Below are positions 36,201-45,734 of a stretch of DNA of 64,000 nucleotides, one piece after another. Numbering within the stretch: position 1 is the first letter of the stretch; each line of letters starts with the position of its first letter. This DNA is from Pseudomonadota bacterium. Lineage in GTDB: Bacteria > Myxococcota_A > Polyangia > Polyangiales > Polyangiaceae. The notes under the pieces are model-generated. The model searched no databases. It worked only from the letters and a program-made list of their open reading frames with translations, and had not been told where the DNA came from. The stretch is taken from contig JAEYWK010000105.1 of the NCBI GenBank assembly GCA_023431345.1, positions 1 to 64,000 on the forward strand. The letters run 5' to 3'. Made by a program: the position numbers and the translations under genes.

Positions 36201-37948
36201 TGAACGATGGCCCGCAGGTGCTGCGTGGCCGATTCCCACTCTGATGAAGCCAAGCAGCGGAGATCCAGCTGTGGTGCCTGTCCCAGAACATGTAGCGCGG
36301 CTGACAGCTCACCTACTTGATTGAGCGTCACAGCTGGCGGCGCTTCAAGCATCTGGCTTAGCTGAAGGCTTTGCGCTCGTAGCGTGTCGAGCTGCGTCAA
36401 GACGGCCCGAAGCTGCTCCAAGATTCGCTGCCGATCTGGCGGCAGCAAAGCGACGGCTCGCACGCCCCGGCATGGATGCGCGGCGGGCACACCCACGTAC
36501 TCTGCGACGACCGCCAGCTCCTCCAACACCCGCTGGCGCTGCCGCAGGTCCGCGCGCTGCCACCCAGCCGCCTGCGGCAGCCGCATATCCAGAGCCTGCC
36601 AGCCATCCGACTGGAGCCGCAGCAACTGCCCCATCGCTTCGAAGGCCGTCACGCCGGCCGCGAGCAACGGAGTATGGATGGCGGTCACGTAGGTGTTGAG
36701 GCGGTCTCGCTCTTGCAGCAGTGCCTCAGCGTTCTCGCTCACGTTGGCGGCCACCGGCGGCCCAAGCTCGAGCGTTCGGCGGAGCTCTTCGAGCACCGCA
36801 AGCTTGTTCGACTTATGGCTATGGAGCTCGAGGCAGAGGGCGCCCAGACCCGTAGCGTCCAGACGCTGCTTGACCACCTGTAGAGCCGCTACCTTTTCGG
36901 CGACGAAAAGCACGCGCTTGCCCGCCCGCACCGCGCCCGCAACGACATTGGCAATGGTCTGCGACTTGCCGGTTCCCGGCGGGCCTTGAATCACGAGCGA
37001 GCGCCCGCGCTTCACCTCTTCTATGGCAATCGTCTGCGACGAATCTGCCTCCAGAACATGAACGAGGTCTCGCGGCTGGAACACGCCATCCAGGTTGGCT
37101 TCCTCCGCGACGATAGGCGGATCGGCGCGAAACCCGTCGTGGAGCAGTGCCTGGATCGAGGCCTTCGCGGTCAGGGCCGAGGCCGCTGGCCAGGTGTTCG
37201 GGTCCAAGTCCCGGTACATCAGGAACTTCGCGAACGAAAAGAACCAGAGCACCATCCCGTTCTCGTCGACTTCCCAGTTGCCGCGCTGAGCGACGGCGCT
37301 CCGAACGGCGGCGAAGTACGCGGAAGGCACGAGCTCGTCGACTTCTGGTACAGCAGGCAGCTGCAAGCCGAACTCACGCAGTTTCTCGGCTAGTGAGGCG
37401 TTGGTAGAGAGCTCACTGTCGTCGTAGCGCAGCGTGAATTTGGCGCCCGCTTTCCGGCGCTCGAGTTGTACCGGGATCAGCAAGAGCGGCGCATGCCTCG
37501 GCGTGTCGGCCTGGTCGGCCTCGAACCAACGCAGGAACCCAAGCGCTAGAAAAAGGATGTTGGCGCCTTGCTCTTGCTCGAAGGTCTTGGCGTCGTAATA
37601 CGTCTTGAGTAGCCGCTTCTCGAGCACCTTCTCGGCAAGCGCGGTTTGAAGCTTGTCGTCCGCGTAGGCCGCTTCGGGGTCGTCGTCGTCTGCAAGAGCG
37701 CCGTCCGACCCGAGAAACGTCATCGACCGCGCTTCACCGACCAGGATTCGATAGATGTCGTCGGAACGCTCCTTGACGATATCCAGCCGACCCGAGCGCG
37801 GGTTCTCACGGGGCACGTGCAGTAGCCGGTTGCGAGCAGAAAGATCGAGCAGCTCACGCCGCGCGCGAGCGAGCCGTTGACCCAGGTCGCCGCCCACGAC
37901 GGCGGCGCCGCCCACGGCCGGCTGCACAGTTGCCCCCCCACTCGTCAC
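33260..37948 (-). CDS. SF1 helicase with DUF4011, Vsr-like nuclease and DUF3320 domains
   Basis: The 1562 residues start at GTG 37948, which overlaps the methylase stop by GTGA; the frame is open to 38494 but there it only shadows the methylase. The N-terminus (RRELLDLSARNRLLHV) is a DUF4011 segment. The UPF1/DNA2-like helicase has GPPGTGKSQTI near 321, LLIDEASQVAP near 950, VVGDEKQLPP, and LNVLITRSRERC. A Vsr-like endonuclease follows near 1240-1320 (FFIDLAV ... GIECDGAQYHSS ... RVWSTDWF), and then a DUF3320 winged-helix-like end. A helicase joined to a Vsr nuclease would unwind and nick DNA. This architecture recurs in defence islands. Confidence 0.8.
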   Translation of the reverse strand: MTSGGATVQPAVGGAAVVGGDLGQRLARARRELLDLSARNRLLHVPRENPRSGRLDIVKERSDDIYRILVGEARSMTFLGSDGALADDDDPEAAYADDKLQTALAEKVLEKRLLKTYYDAKTFEQEQGANILFLALGFLRWFEADQADTPRHAPLLLIPVQLERRKAGAKFTLRYDDSELSTNASLAEKLREFGLQLPAVPEVDELVPSAYFAAVRSAVAQRGNWEVDENGMVLWFFSFAKFLMYRDLDPNTWPAASALTAKASIQALLHDGFRADPPIVAEEANLDGVFQPRDLVHVLEADSSQTIAIEEVKRGRSLVIQGPPGTGKSQTIANVVAGAVRAGKRVLFVAEKVAALQVVKQRLDATGLGALCLELHSHKSNKLAVLEELRRTLELGPPVAANVSENAEALLQERDRLNTYVTAIHTPLLAAGVTAFEAMGQLLRLQSDGWQALDMRLPQAAGWQRADLRQRQRVLEELAVVAEYVGVPAAHPCRGVRAVALLPPDRQRILEQLRAVLTQLDTLRAQSLQLSQMLEAPPAVTLNQVGELSAALHVLGQAPQLDLRCLASSEWESATQHLRAIVQTGAQLTAQATQLRNIVTDAAWSVDVALTRTHLAAHGRSFFRFFSADYRRARALVRGLCQGDPPPTVESCIELLDSLTTAQRLRAAVAAGHELASRAFGSLWGGEASHWDSLGQLVSWVELANQQDPSGRARRAAARIGSPQAAVSQAAAFGQSVSSVRATLEASLARLDFDCVEAFGVHDVGQVPLDEFGTRLSQWIEAPMILDRWVAYFGASSHLRALDLSSFVPMIASGRLAPATFVPQLTASFYEEVLRSAYERFPALGAFDGATHTKVIDRFQALDRERLRLARYEVCVAHARGLPNRQGDGGEMGVLRKEISKKRRHMPLRHLLKEAGRSIQAIKPLFMMSPISVAQFLEPGGLEFDLLLIDEASQVAPVDALGAIARCKQIVVVGDEKQLPPTSFFQRMATDDDGEEDSLGDVQSILALCVGQGLPDRMLRWHYRSRHHSLIAVSNREFYDGRLFIPPSPEHASDGNGLRFHHVPDGVFDRGNATNNQREAQVVAQHVLKHARETPNKTLGVGAFSMAQRDAVLNEVELLREAHPELETFCSRGGQDEFFVKNLESIQGDERDVIFISVGYGKDSSGFMSMSFGPLNNDGGERRLNVLITRSRERCEVFSSITADDIKLERSNARGVVAFKQFLHYAATGIQDIGVQSDEKGFGSPFEEQVARAVQQHGYAVHSQVGVAGFFIDLAVPDPEQPGRYLAGIECDGAQYHSSRCARDRDRLRQQVLEDRGWTIVRVWSTDWFRDASGQTKKLVEALARARAKPRGALRPVPKPEAPAEVARHAPHSVPPPIPKRVVPYVEATFAVPSSAIHQLSIERLADVVRQVIETEGPIHRDEVAKRVTGLWGLSRTGSRIAGAVEDALHWLASRNRIHAESDFFRMPGRPVVPRDRENASSASLRKAEYLPPSEIRAALHATVRANQGIDEERLLTDALRLLGFKTVGAQVRAAALSQLQTLCRTNALELRDGRFYSTGDA

Positions 37949-40900
37949 GACGCCTTCTCCGGGTGGATACCGAGCTTGTCGGCGAAGTAGTGATAGGCCT
38001 GCGCCATGTCGGCTTCGCGGTCGCAGGAATCGAAGGGCGGAACGAAGGGGCCGCCGGCGTCTTTGGCGAAGGCGGGGAGTTTGTCGCCGGCTTGGGCGTG
38101 CTGGATTTGTTCCCACTCTTTCCGGGTGACGCCGACGCCGGAGAGGCCGCGGTTCGTGGTGAAGACGATCTTGCCACGCTGATCGTAAAAGGTTTCGCGC
38201 TCGTACTGTTGTAGTACCGGAAACTGCACGCGGTAGATGAGCAGCAGCTGCTCGACTGTGAGGCCCAGGCTTAATGCCGCCAGCGCGTCCAGCTCCACCA
38301 AGGCCTGCCGCCGCTCGTACGGTGTGCGCAGCGCCGCGTCGCGCGTCCACTTCGTCGTCAGATGCTTCCACGATGGGAGCCGCGGGTCCTGCTTGGCAAA
38401 CCCGTCCTTGGCGATGTCGTTGGTCGCGACTTCTTGCCAGAGGTCGGCGTAGTGCGCGGTGAGGCAGTTGAGGCGTAGTGCGCGGTGGGCGCATTCGCTC
38501 GGTGTAGACGCAGGAAGCGGCAGAGTCTGGACGAGCTCCACTCTCGCATCATTCTTACCTGTGCTTCGCACGAGGAAATCCATAGGTATTGAAGAAGCGA
38601 GTCCCGAAAAGCTGAGGAGTTCCGTGTCGGCAGCGAATGCCACGGTAAAAACGGTGCCAGTGGCCATAGCGCCCTTCGGCAAAAGAGCTGGTATTAGCGT
38701 CCGTTCGCCCGTCGGCGAGAGCATCCGGCGGTGCGCGTGTCGAAAGAAGTTCGTTATCGGTCTGCCTTCCCAGGTCGGCAGGCGAGCACGGTACTCACTC
38801 ACGCTTTTCGCGGGCGTGTAGTTACATCGAGGGATGAACGCTTCCTGCAACTCGCAGAGGTCCAGTGAGGCGTAGTCCTGATTGTGCTTGCAGCCCTCGT
38901 TCGGTTCCTTCGAGAGGGGAGTAGCCGTTGAGAACATCGGCCCCGTGATGATCATTTTCTCCGTCGATGTCGGCCGTACGGTCTGCGCTCGGATAGTGCC
39001 GTCTCGGGTCCGGTCGGTTTCATTCCACTCTCTCGTCGTGCCCCAACGAGCCCCTGGTGGCCCCAAGCGCGGGACTCGTTCGAAAGAACGCAAGACTTCG
39101 AGGATCTCGATACTATGGACAACTGGTAAGCGCGCCTCGTGCGGCGCTGTGCCAGGACTGTCATAGAGCCTTGAAAACAAGGCCAATGTCTCTTCGTCTA
39201 TGACCGCCACCCGGGAACGGTGGCCCCGGAGATCCCACGAATCGGAGCCAGTCTTGATGCCTGGCACCTCACCCTCGCCATCGTGCACCAGCGAATCCTC
39301 TAGCGTGCGAGGGTGAAACAGGTTCGAGACTTGTAGGAACTTCGGCACGCTGAGCGCGGGTCCGAGCACGGTAAGTTCGTAGTGCTTTTGGTCTTCAATC
39401 TCTGCGAAAAGCAACAGCTTGTTGACGAAATGCAGATGCCAACGAAGGCGCAGCGCCAGGTACGCGCGCAGCTTGCCACCGCTGGGATCGTCGAAGAGAC
39501 CCTTCTGATGGATAACCCCGAGCGATCCTGCAGGTCCGACGATTGCCCCCAGCCTCTCCAGAAAGCACTTGTAGAGATTGGCGTGCACGCCAACAAGCAA
39601 CGGGTAGTTCGTCCCAGCAGCAATAAACGAGCCCTGCCCTTGGGTCGAGCCCAGTTCGGCAAGATACACGTCAGCCAGCGACTTTGACGACAACACCTCT
39701 CGGCGCCGATCGGTTACCTGCTTCGCGCTCTGATTGCGCAGATTTAGCAGCGGATCGACGTCGCCCAAAACCCCCGCCTCGCTCCATTCCAACTTGATCC
39801 ATGGCGGATTCCCCAAGAACACATCCACGCCCCCGCGCTGAGCGAACACCTCCGCAAACGCTACTTGCCAATGAAAGAACCGCTGCTCCGCCGCGACACG
39901 CCGCACCACCGCGAGCCGCGCAGCCAGACCCGTTTCCGCCCCAGCAGCCTTCTGCGAGGCGGGCTGCAAGGCGGCAGCCCCACCCTCCAAGATCGTCTCG
40001 ACGTCGTCGAGCCAATGGTCGCGTGTCGGAGCGAGCTGGGCGTCGAGGACGGGCCAGAACCAGAGGGCACACCAGTAGTCCATGATGAGCTGGAACTGGG
40101 ACCCGGCGGGCTTCTTACGGCCGCTGATGTAGTCTTCGCACTCTTCGACGCTGCGAAAGCGGGGGCGGGCGTCGGGTTTGGCCAGGCCGGCTTTGACTTG
40201 TTCGTTGGCGGGTTGGCCCCAGAGGTGGATGGGTTGGCGTAGGTTCAACTGGCGCTCGATGCGCTCCTCGGCCCAGCTTTGCCAGAGCGCGTCGATGCGA
40301 TCGGAGAGCGCGAGGAGGCGCGTGACTTCGGCCTCGGTGAAGGGTTGTTGTTGGGCTTTGCGCCAGGAGCGCAGGTGCTCGGCTTGCTCGGCGCGCAGGT
40401 CCTTGACGACGTCGTCGTCGGCGTAGGCGACCATGCCGGAATCGGGCAGCAGGAAGTGGTAGACGGTGTTTTTGGGGCGCGGGGAAAAGCGCAGATCGTC
40501 GCCGGGGGGCGCGCTGGGGTCACGCAACGGGACGCGGTCGGGGATGGCGGTGAGCCAGGTGTCGCTGGTGGAGCCGCGGGCGGTGAGCAGGTGGGCGGCG
40601 AAGACTTCCCGGCGGGCGCCGATGAGGCTGTTGCCGACGGCGAGTCGTTGATCGAGGTAGGGAGCCTCGACGCCTTCTTGCAGCACGTTGAGCCAGAGCG
40701 AGATTTTGCCGAGCTCGGTGGCGAGCGGGTTGAGGTCGACGCCGTAGGTGTTGTGGACCACGAAGTGGTACTTCACCTTGGCAAGCTCGGCCTGGTACTG
40801 CTCGGCCGGTATTGTTTGGCCTAGCTCTTGTTGCTTCTTCTCGAGGTACTTTTCGGCGAGTTGGGAGACCGCTTCGTTCAAGAAGGCGCCGCTGCCCATG

Positions 40901-42678
40901 GCGGGTTCGCACAGGGTGAGCTTGAGGATTTCGTCGGCGCTGAGGCGCTGGGCGCTGAGCTCGGGTGTGTCGTCTTCGGGAAGCAAGGGCTCGCCGAGCC
41001 GCACTTTGAGCGTGTACTTGGTGAGGCAGCGAGTGAGGACTTCGGGCGTGTAGTAGCTGGCGCTGCGCTCGCGATCGCGGCCGGCGAGGCGAAACAGGAA
41101 GGTGCCCTTGGCGTGCTTTTTGGGGCGTTTGAACTCGTCTTTGACCAGCTCCTCCTTCTTGTAGGCGTCGACCTTGGAGGCGGGGACGAAGTAGGTGCGG
41201 GCGCTTTCGTCGTCGATTTCTTTCTCGTCACGCACCTCGAACAGCTCTTCGGCGGCGAAGAAACCGGTGTAGCTGAGCAGCCCTTCGTAGACCGCGCCGA
41301 GCTGGTTGATGCCGAGCTGGGCGTAGCTGATGCGACCGCGTGACTTGCCCTTGCCTTCTTTGGATAGGCTGAGCAGCTGCAGCACCTCTTGCAAGACCTG
41401 ATTCTTGAACTTGACCGCGCGCAGGATGGGGGTGCGCTCTTCGTCGAAGAGGGGGCTACGCAGTCCGCGTAGCGTGAAGGTGGCGTGAAGGGCTTCGGGC
41501 TCGCTGTCTTCGTTCGGTTGGGAAAAGTCGAAAGCCGTTTGCGCGCGCCCGTGCCCACGCTGAATGAGGTGGAAGAGTCGGCGCAGGCTCTCGCTGAGGT
41601 AGGTGCCGTTTCGCGCTTCGTCGGTGGTGAGCGACACCAGCTCGAGGTCGCGCAAGGTTTCGAGGCTGTAGCCGAGCCGGTAGGCGTCGCTGCTCATGGG
41701 CACCACGCCCAGCTCGCTGCCGCGCGCCTCGACGTAGAAGAGGAAGAGCAGCCGGTAGAGGTAGGTGATGCACTCGCGCGTCAGCTCGCGGACGTCGAGC
41801 CCGTCGTCGTAAGTCTTGAGCTTGAGTACCTCGAGCCGGTAGCGCACGGCTTCGTTGCCGAGCAGCTCGATGGCCTTCTGGGCGCCGAGCTTGAGGTCGG
41901 TCGAGACCGCGAAGGCGTGTTTGTGGCTCTCTTCGTCGAGCTTTTCGAGCAGGCTTTGGCCGCCTTCGGGCACCAGCACCTCGCGGTGGAGGAGGCCGAC
42001 GGTGGCTTGGAGCGCCTTCGGGTCGCGGAGGCCGAGCAGGCGACCGAGCTGAAAGTGCAGGTACTTGCCCTGGTGCCACTTGTCGCGGTCGAGCAGGAAG
42101 ACGTCGCTGCCGGCAAGGAAGACGACCCAGCGCGGTGGGTTTTCGGCGCGGAAGATGGGGCCGTCGAACAGTTCGCGCCACGATTCGCGGGCAAGCTCGG
42201 GCGCCGAACCGCTCGAGCCGGTGTCGGGCGCGGCGACGGGTAGCTGCAGCGGCAGCGGCGACTCGCCGAAGGGATCGGCGTCGTCGGCGTTCTGCGGAAA
42301 CGGGGCCTCGACGATCCAGAGCCAGGGCTTCTGGTTCTGCTGCTCGGCGTAGAGCACCGGCACGACGCGATCGTCGTCGAGCAGCACCGCGGTTGGACTG
42401 CGCTCATACCCCAGGGCGCCGAGTAGGTCGGCGTGGAAGCTTTGTGAGGGCTCCAACCGGTCGCTAGGGCTGGTAAGACTCTCGGCCTTGGCTGCGGCGC
42501 GAAAGTAGGGATCAGCAAGGCGCGCCAGCCGCTCTTGAGGGGTGGCGAGCTTGTCGTCGGCCTTGCGCTTGGCCCAGCGCGCCAGCGTGTCTTTGAGGTC
42601 TTTTTCGAGCAGCGCGTCGAGGTAGTGCTGCGAGAAGAACTCGCCGACGTTGCCGATGCCGGAGATGTCGAGGGCCAT
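37945..42678 (-). CDS. Eco57I-type N6-adenine methyltransferase, DrmMI-like
   Basis: The protein has 1577 residues. The AdoMet site CEPAMGSGAFLNEAV lies near 590-605 and the catalytic NPPW (FLGNPPWIKLEW) near 953, giving the motif order of N6-adenine methylases of the Eco57I/PglX/DrmMI kind. The N-terminal 350 residues hold no clear restriction motif. The C-terminal part would contain target recognition. The ATG overlaps the DrmD-like helicase stop by one base. In DISARM and BREX such enzymes mark host DNA so that the system ignores it. Self-marking is the expected role here. A type IIG enzyme that also cuts cannot be excluded. Confidence 0.8.
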   Translation of the reverse strand: MALDISGIGNVGEFFSQHYLDALLEKDLKDTLARWAKRKADDKLATPQERLARLADPYFRAAAKAESLTSPSDRLEPSQSFHADLLGALGYERSPTAVLLDDDRVVPVLYAEQQNQKPWLWIVEAPFPQNADDADPFGESPLPLQLPVAAPDTGSSGSAPELARESWRELFDGPIFRAENPPRWVVFLAGSDVFLLDRDKWHQGKYLHFQLGRLLGLRDPKALQATVGLLHREVLVPEGGQSLLEKLDEESHKHAFAVSTDLKLGAQKAIELLGNEAVRYRLEVLKLKTYDDGLDVRELTRECITYLYRLLFLFYVEARGSELGVVPMSSDAYRLGYSLETLRDLELVSLTTDEARNGTYLSESLRRLFHLIQRGHGRAQTAFDFSQPNEDSEPEALHATFTLRGLRSPLFDEERTPILRAVKFKNQVLQEVLQLLSLSKEGKGKSRGRISYAQLGINQLGAVYEGLLSYTGFFAAEELFEVRDEKEIDDESARTYFVPASKVDAYKKEELVKDEFKRPKKHAKGTFLFRLAGRDRERSASYYTPEVLTRCLTKYTLKVRLGEPLLPEDDTPELSAQRLSADEILKLTLCEPAMGSGAFLNEAVSQLAEKYLEKKQQELGQTIPAEQYQAELAKVKYHFVVHNTYGVDLNPLATELGKISLWLNVLQEGVEAPYLDQRLAVGNSLIGARREVFAAHLLTARGSTSDTWLTAIPDRVPLRDPSAPPGDDLRFSPRPKNTVYHFLLPDSGMVAYADDDVVKDLRAEQAEHLRSWRKAQQQPFTEAEVTRLLALSDRIDALWQSWAEERIERQLNLRQPIHLWGQPANEQVKAGLAKPDARPRFRSVEECEDYISGRKKPAGSQFQLIMDYWCALWFWPVLDAQLAPTRDHWLDDVETILEGGAAALQPASQKAAGAETGLAARLAVVRRVAAEQRFFHWQVAFAEVFAQRGGVDVFLGNPPWIKLEWSEAGVLGDVDPLLNLRNQSAKQVTDRRREVLSSKSLADVYLAELGSTQGQGSFIAAGTNYPLLVGVHANLYKCFLERLGAIVGPAGSLGVIHQKGLFDDPSGGKLRAYLALRLRWHLHFVNKLLLFAEIEDQKHYELTVLGPALSVPKFLQVSNLFHPRTLEDSLVHDGEGEVPGIKTGSDSWDLRGHRSRVAVIDEETLALFSRLYDSPGTAPHEARLPVVHSIEILEVLRSFERVPRLGPPGARWGTTREWNETDRTRDGTIRAQTVRPTSTEKMIITGPMFSTATPLSKEPNEGCKHNQDYASLDLCELQEAFIPRCNYTPAKSVSEYRARLPTWEGRPITNFFRHAHRRMLSPTGERTLIPALLPKGAMATGTVFTVAFAADTELLSFSGLASSIPMDFLVRSTGKNDARVELVQTLPLPASTPSECAHRALRLNCLTAHYADLWQEVATNDIAKDGFAKQDPRLPSWKHLTTKWTRDAALRTPYERRQALVELDALAALSLGLTVEQLLLIYRVQFPVLQQYERETFYDQRGKIVFTTNRGLSGVGVTRKEWEQIQHAQAGDKLPAFAKDAGGPFVPPFDSCDREADMAQAYHYFADKLGIHPEKAS

Positions 42679-45600
42679 CAGCGCTTGCCTCGCTTCGGGG
42701 CCTCGGCGCCGCCCAGCAAGACGGCGGCGATGCGAAGATACGGAGTGGAGAGCGTGCTCATCGTGTGGGTGAGCCAGGTTTTGCGCTGTTCGCGCTGCTG
42801 CTCGACCTCGCGGCGGCGTTCGGCGAGGCGCTGGGCGATGTCGGCGCGCAGCTTCTTGCCGTCAGCGGTGGCTGCGTCTTCGCGTGCCTTCAACTCAGCG
42901 AGCTTGCGGTTGGCCCAATCGGTGAGCTTCTTGTGGCCGTCTTTCAGCTGGGGCGTGAGGCGGGCCGCGCGGGCGTTGCGTTTCGCGGCCATGTGCTGCT
43001 TGGCTAGCTCGACCGCCTTGGGGCGCAGTGACGTGGCAGTCGTGACGTCGGGCTTGCCGCCGGGGTTCACGAGGGCCTCGGCGAGGCCGACGGTCTTGAC
43101 GGTATCGGTCAGGTTCTCAACGCGCGGCTGGCCGCCCTGGGCAAAGCGCACGACGAACCATTCGGCGACCATGGGCTGGCTGCGCTGGTTGGAGAGCACC
43201 CCCTGAAACACGAACGCGACCTCCCCCGGGTCGAGGCCGCGGTGGCCCTGGAGCACGGGCGCTTCGTGCCGGCGGAAGTGCGCGGCCATGCGGTCGTTGA
43301 GCCATTCGGCGATGGGGTGTTGCTCCCAAAACAGCTCGTATTCGGGCCAGGCGTCGGCGCTTTGTCGGCTCTTGGCGAGCGCTCTTTGGACCAGCGCGCG
43401 GTCGCTCGTGAGCTTGAAGGTCCAGTCGTCGTTTTGCTGCAGCTCGGGCGGTAGGAAGCGGTAGCGCTCGCGGAGATCTTGCGGGGCCTTCAAGGTGAAG
43501 CCCTGAATGTGCTTCTCCCATTGCGGAGCTTCGAGGCGCGCTTCTTTGGTCAGGCCCTTGGGTTGGTTGTCGAGCAGCTCTTGCAAGGCTTCCTGGGCGA
43601 AGTCGAGGTCGCTCGAAAAGAGGCGCAGCGGATCGGACGTGGGCGGCGCGGCGGTGGCGTTGGGCGCGACGTTGTCGCCGACCCAAGAGGTGGCAGGAGC
43701 CGCCTTGCTGGGCACGGCGTTGGCTGAGGCTTCGGAACCGGCGCTCCACATGTTCATGAGGGCGGCGAGGAAATCAGTCGAGGGCTCAGGGTCGGGCAAG
43801 ATCGCTTCGGGCGCCTCCTTCTGGCTGATGCCTTCAGCGATGCGGTCTTCTTCGGCCTCGGCGTCGTGCAGGTTGAGGAGCCAGCGGGCGTCGCCCAAGT
43901 TCTTGTGCGCCGCCTCTTCTTTTTGAATGAGCACGTCGATGACGCGCAGATCGCCGCGCAGCTCGGCGTTCGAGGGGCGACCGAGCAGGTAGTGCAGCTC
44001 GGGCACGTGCTGTTGACCGTAGCGATCGATGCGGCCGTTGCGCTGCTCGAGCGTGATGAGCGACCAGGGGATGTCGTAGTGCACCAACCGATGGCAGAAG
44101 TGGTGCAGGTTGATGCCTTCGCTGGCGGCGTCACTAGCCACGAGGATGCGAACGGCGCTCTTTTCGCTGCCGAAGGCTTTGACCAGCTTCTGCTGCTCCT
44201 GGTCGTCGAGGGTGCCGTGGAACACCGCGACTTGGTCGGCTTTGAACTTGAGGACTTTGGTGAGGTGCTCCCGCAATAGCTCCAGGGTGGCGATACGCTC
44301 GCTGAAGATCACGACGCGTTCGGAGCCGGTCGCCGAGACGCCCATTTGCTGGAGGAGGGAGACGAGGCGAGCGAGCTTGGTGTTCTTCTTGGGGCTGACC
44401 TGTTCGGCAGAAGTGCGGATTCGGGTGAGGAGCTCGATGTCGTGCTTGGCGTCGGTGTCTGAATCGCTGCTAAGTCGCTTGTGCTTCAGTCGTTCGTCGA
44501 TGGTGTCGGTGAGCGCCTGCGGTGAGGAGAGGAACGACTTCAGGAGCAGCGTGCGGAAGAGGATGCCTCCGCCACCGGGGGGCGCGTCGCCTGGTGTGGC
44601 GTCTTGGTCGGGCAGGCGGCGCCGCCGGGGCTGAATGGTGCGGAATTTTGCCGAGTGGAGCAGCTCGAAGACGGCGTTTTCTTCCGAACTGGCGTCGACG
44701 TGCTCGGGGTGAATCGAGCGCTCGCGAAACGAGCCGGCGACTTGGCCTTGGACGTCTTTCTTGAAGCGTCGAACGAAGAGCCCTGAAACGTCTTCCGCCG
44801 TGTAGTCGGTGTCATCGGCTATCGCGGTGGGCTCGAGCAGGTTCATCAAGCTGGCGAAGCTCTCCTTCTTGCCGTCGTGCGGGGTCGCGCTGGTGAGGAT
44901 CAAGGCCTCGGACGTACGAGCGAGCAGGCCGGCGAGCTTGGCGCGTTGCGAGCGCTGCGCGGCGCCGCCGCGGCCACGAGCCGCGACGTGCTGGCACTCG
45001 TCGACCACGACTGCGTCCCAGTGGCACTGCTCCAAGAAGCGACGGTACTTTTCGTCTTTCTTGAGGGTGTCGATCGAGATGATGGCGCGATCGAAATAGT
45101 AGAAGGGGTTGTGATTGGCGGGAACTTTGCGCTGCACTCTTTCAAGGCCGACCGAGTCCAGGCGCACCAGCGGAATCGTGAAACGTGCCCACAGCTCCTC
45201 TTGAAACTGTTCGAGCACGCTCTTGAGCGCGACGACCAGGATGCGGCGGCCACGCCCGCGCCGGATGAGCTCGCTCAGGAGCACGCCGACCTCGATGGTT
45301 TTACCGAGGCCGACGCCATCAGCGATGAGGATGCGGGGACGCGCCTGCGCGAGCGCCTTGCCGGCCGGGACCAGCTGGTACTCGGCCAGGTTCATGGCGC
45401 CGTGGTGGCCGCGGTAAAGGCTCGCGTCGGTGGGCGGCGACTGGCGGAGCAGGCTCTCGAGGTAGAGGCGCGTTCGGCGGTAGCCGGGCGACGGATCGGG
45501 TACCAGCTCGGTTTGCTCGGGCTGGAGGACGCGCATGTCGCGGTCGATGTCGGTGAGGAAGATGGCGTTCTTGTTGCGGACGAGCTCGCTCAGGCCGGTG

Positions 45601-45734
45601 ACGTGCACGGCGGTGTCGCCGGTAGAGGTCGGTTCGGCCTTGCGGACGATCCACTCCTCGCCGCGAATCTCGACGCGCGCGCCCGGTGCGAACACCACAC
45701 GCTCAGGCCTCGCTTCAGCTCGCGAGAGCGCCAT
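42678..45734 (-). CDS. SNF2 helicase, DrmD-like (second SNF2 of the operon)
   Basis: The 1018-residue protein has GVGLGKTIEVG near 145, DECQ in place of DEAH near 245, LTSATPHDGKKESF, and in the second lobe LVASDAASEGINLHHFCHRL with EQRNGRIDRYGQQ near 540-575. A charged coiled-coil-like tail (about 950-1005, RRREVEQQREQRK) closes the protein. The N-terminal 100 residues are a small beta-rich domain. Size, motif wording and adjacency to a DrmMI-like methylase fit DrmD of class 1 DISARM. The ATG lies 20 bases inside the preceding gene's end. It is clearly distinct from the other SNF2 protein in this operon. Confidence 0.8.
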   Translation of the reverse strand: MALSRAEARPERVVFAPGARVEIRGEEWIVRKAEPTSTGDTAVHVTGLSELVRNKNAIFLTDIDRDMRVLQPEQTELVPDPSPGYRRTRLYLESLLRQSPPTDASLYRGHHGAMNLAEYQLVPAGKALAQARPRILIADGVGLGKTIEVGVLLSELIRRGRGRRILVVALKSVLEQFQEELWARFTIPLVRLDSVGLERVQRKVPANHNPFYYFDRAIISIDTLKKDEKYRRFLEQCHWDAVVVDECQHVAARGRGGAAQRSQRAKLAGLLARTSEALILTSATPHDGKKESFASLMNLLEPTAIADDTDYTAEDVSGLFVRRFKKDVQGQVAGSFRERSIHPEHVDASSEENAVFELLHSAKFRTIQPRRRRLPDQDATPGDAPPGGGGILFRTLLLKSFLSSPQALTDTIDERLKHKRLSSDSDTDAKHDIELLTRIRTSAEQVSPKKNTKLARLVSLLQQMGVSATGSERVVIFSERIATLELLREHLTKVLKFKADQVAVFHGTLDDQEQQKLVKAFGSEKSAVRILVASDAASEGINLHHFCHRLVHYDIPWSLITLEQRNGRIDRYGQQHVPELHYLLGRPSNAELRGDLRVIDVLIQKEEAAHKNLGDARWLLNLHDAEAEEDRIAEGISQKEAPEAILPDPEPSTDFLAALMNMWSAGSEASANAVPSKAAPATSWVGDNVAPNATAAPPTSDPLRLFSSDLDFAQEALQELLDNQPKGLTKEARLEAPQWEKHIQGFTLKAPQDLRERYRFLPPELQQNDDWTFKLTSDRALVQRALAKSRQSADAWPEYELFWEQHPIAEWLNDRMAAHFRRHEAPVLQGHRGLDPGEVAFVFQGVLSNQRSQPMVAEWFVVRFAQGGQPRVENLTDTVKTVGLAEALVNPGGKPDVTTATSLRPKAVELAKQHMAAKRNARAARLTPQLKDGHKKLTDWANRKLAELKAREDAATADGKKLRADIAQRLAERRREVEQQREQRKTWLTHTMSTLSTPYLRIAAVLLGGAEAPKRGKR

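Noticed and set aside
37949..38494. Upstream extension of the SF1 helicase reading frame
   Set aside because: It lies within the methylase gene on the same strand in another frame and has no protein-like character. The GTG at 37948 with a GTGA overlap is a far better start.
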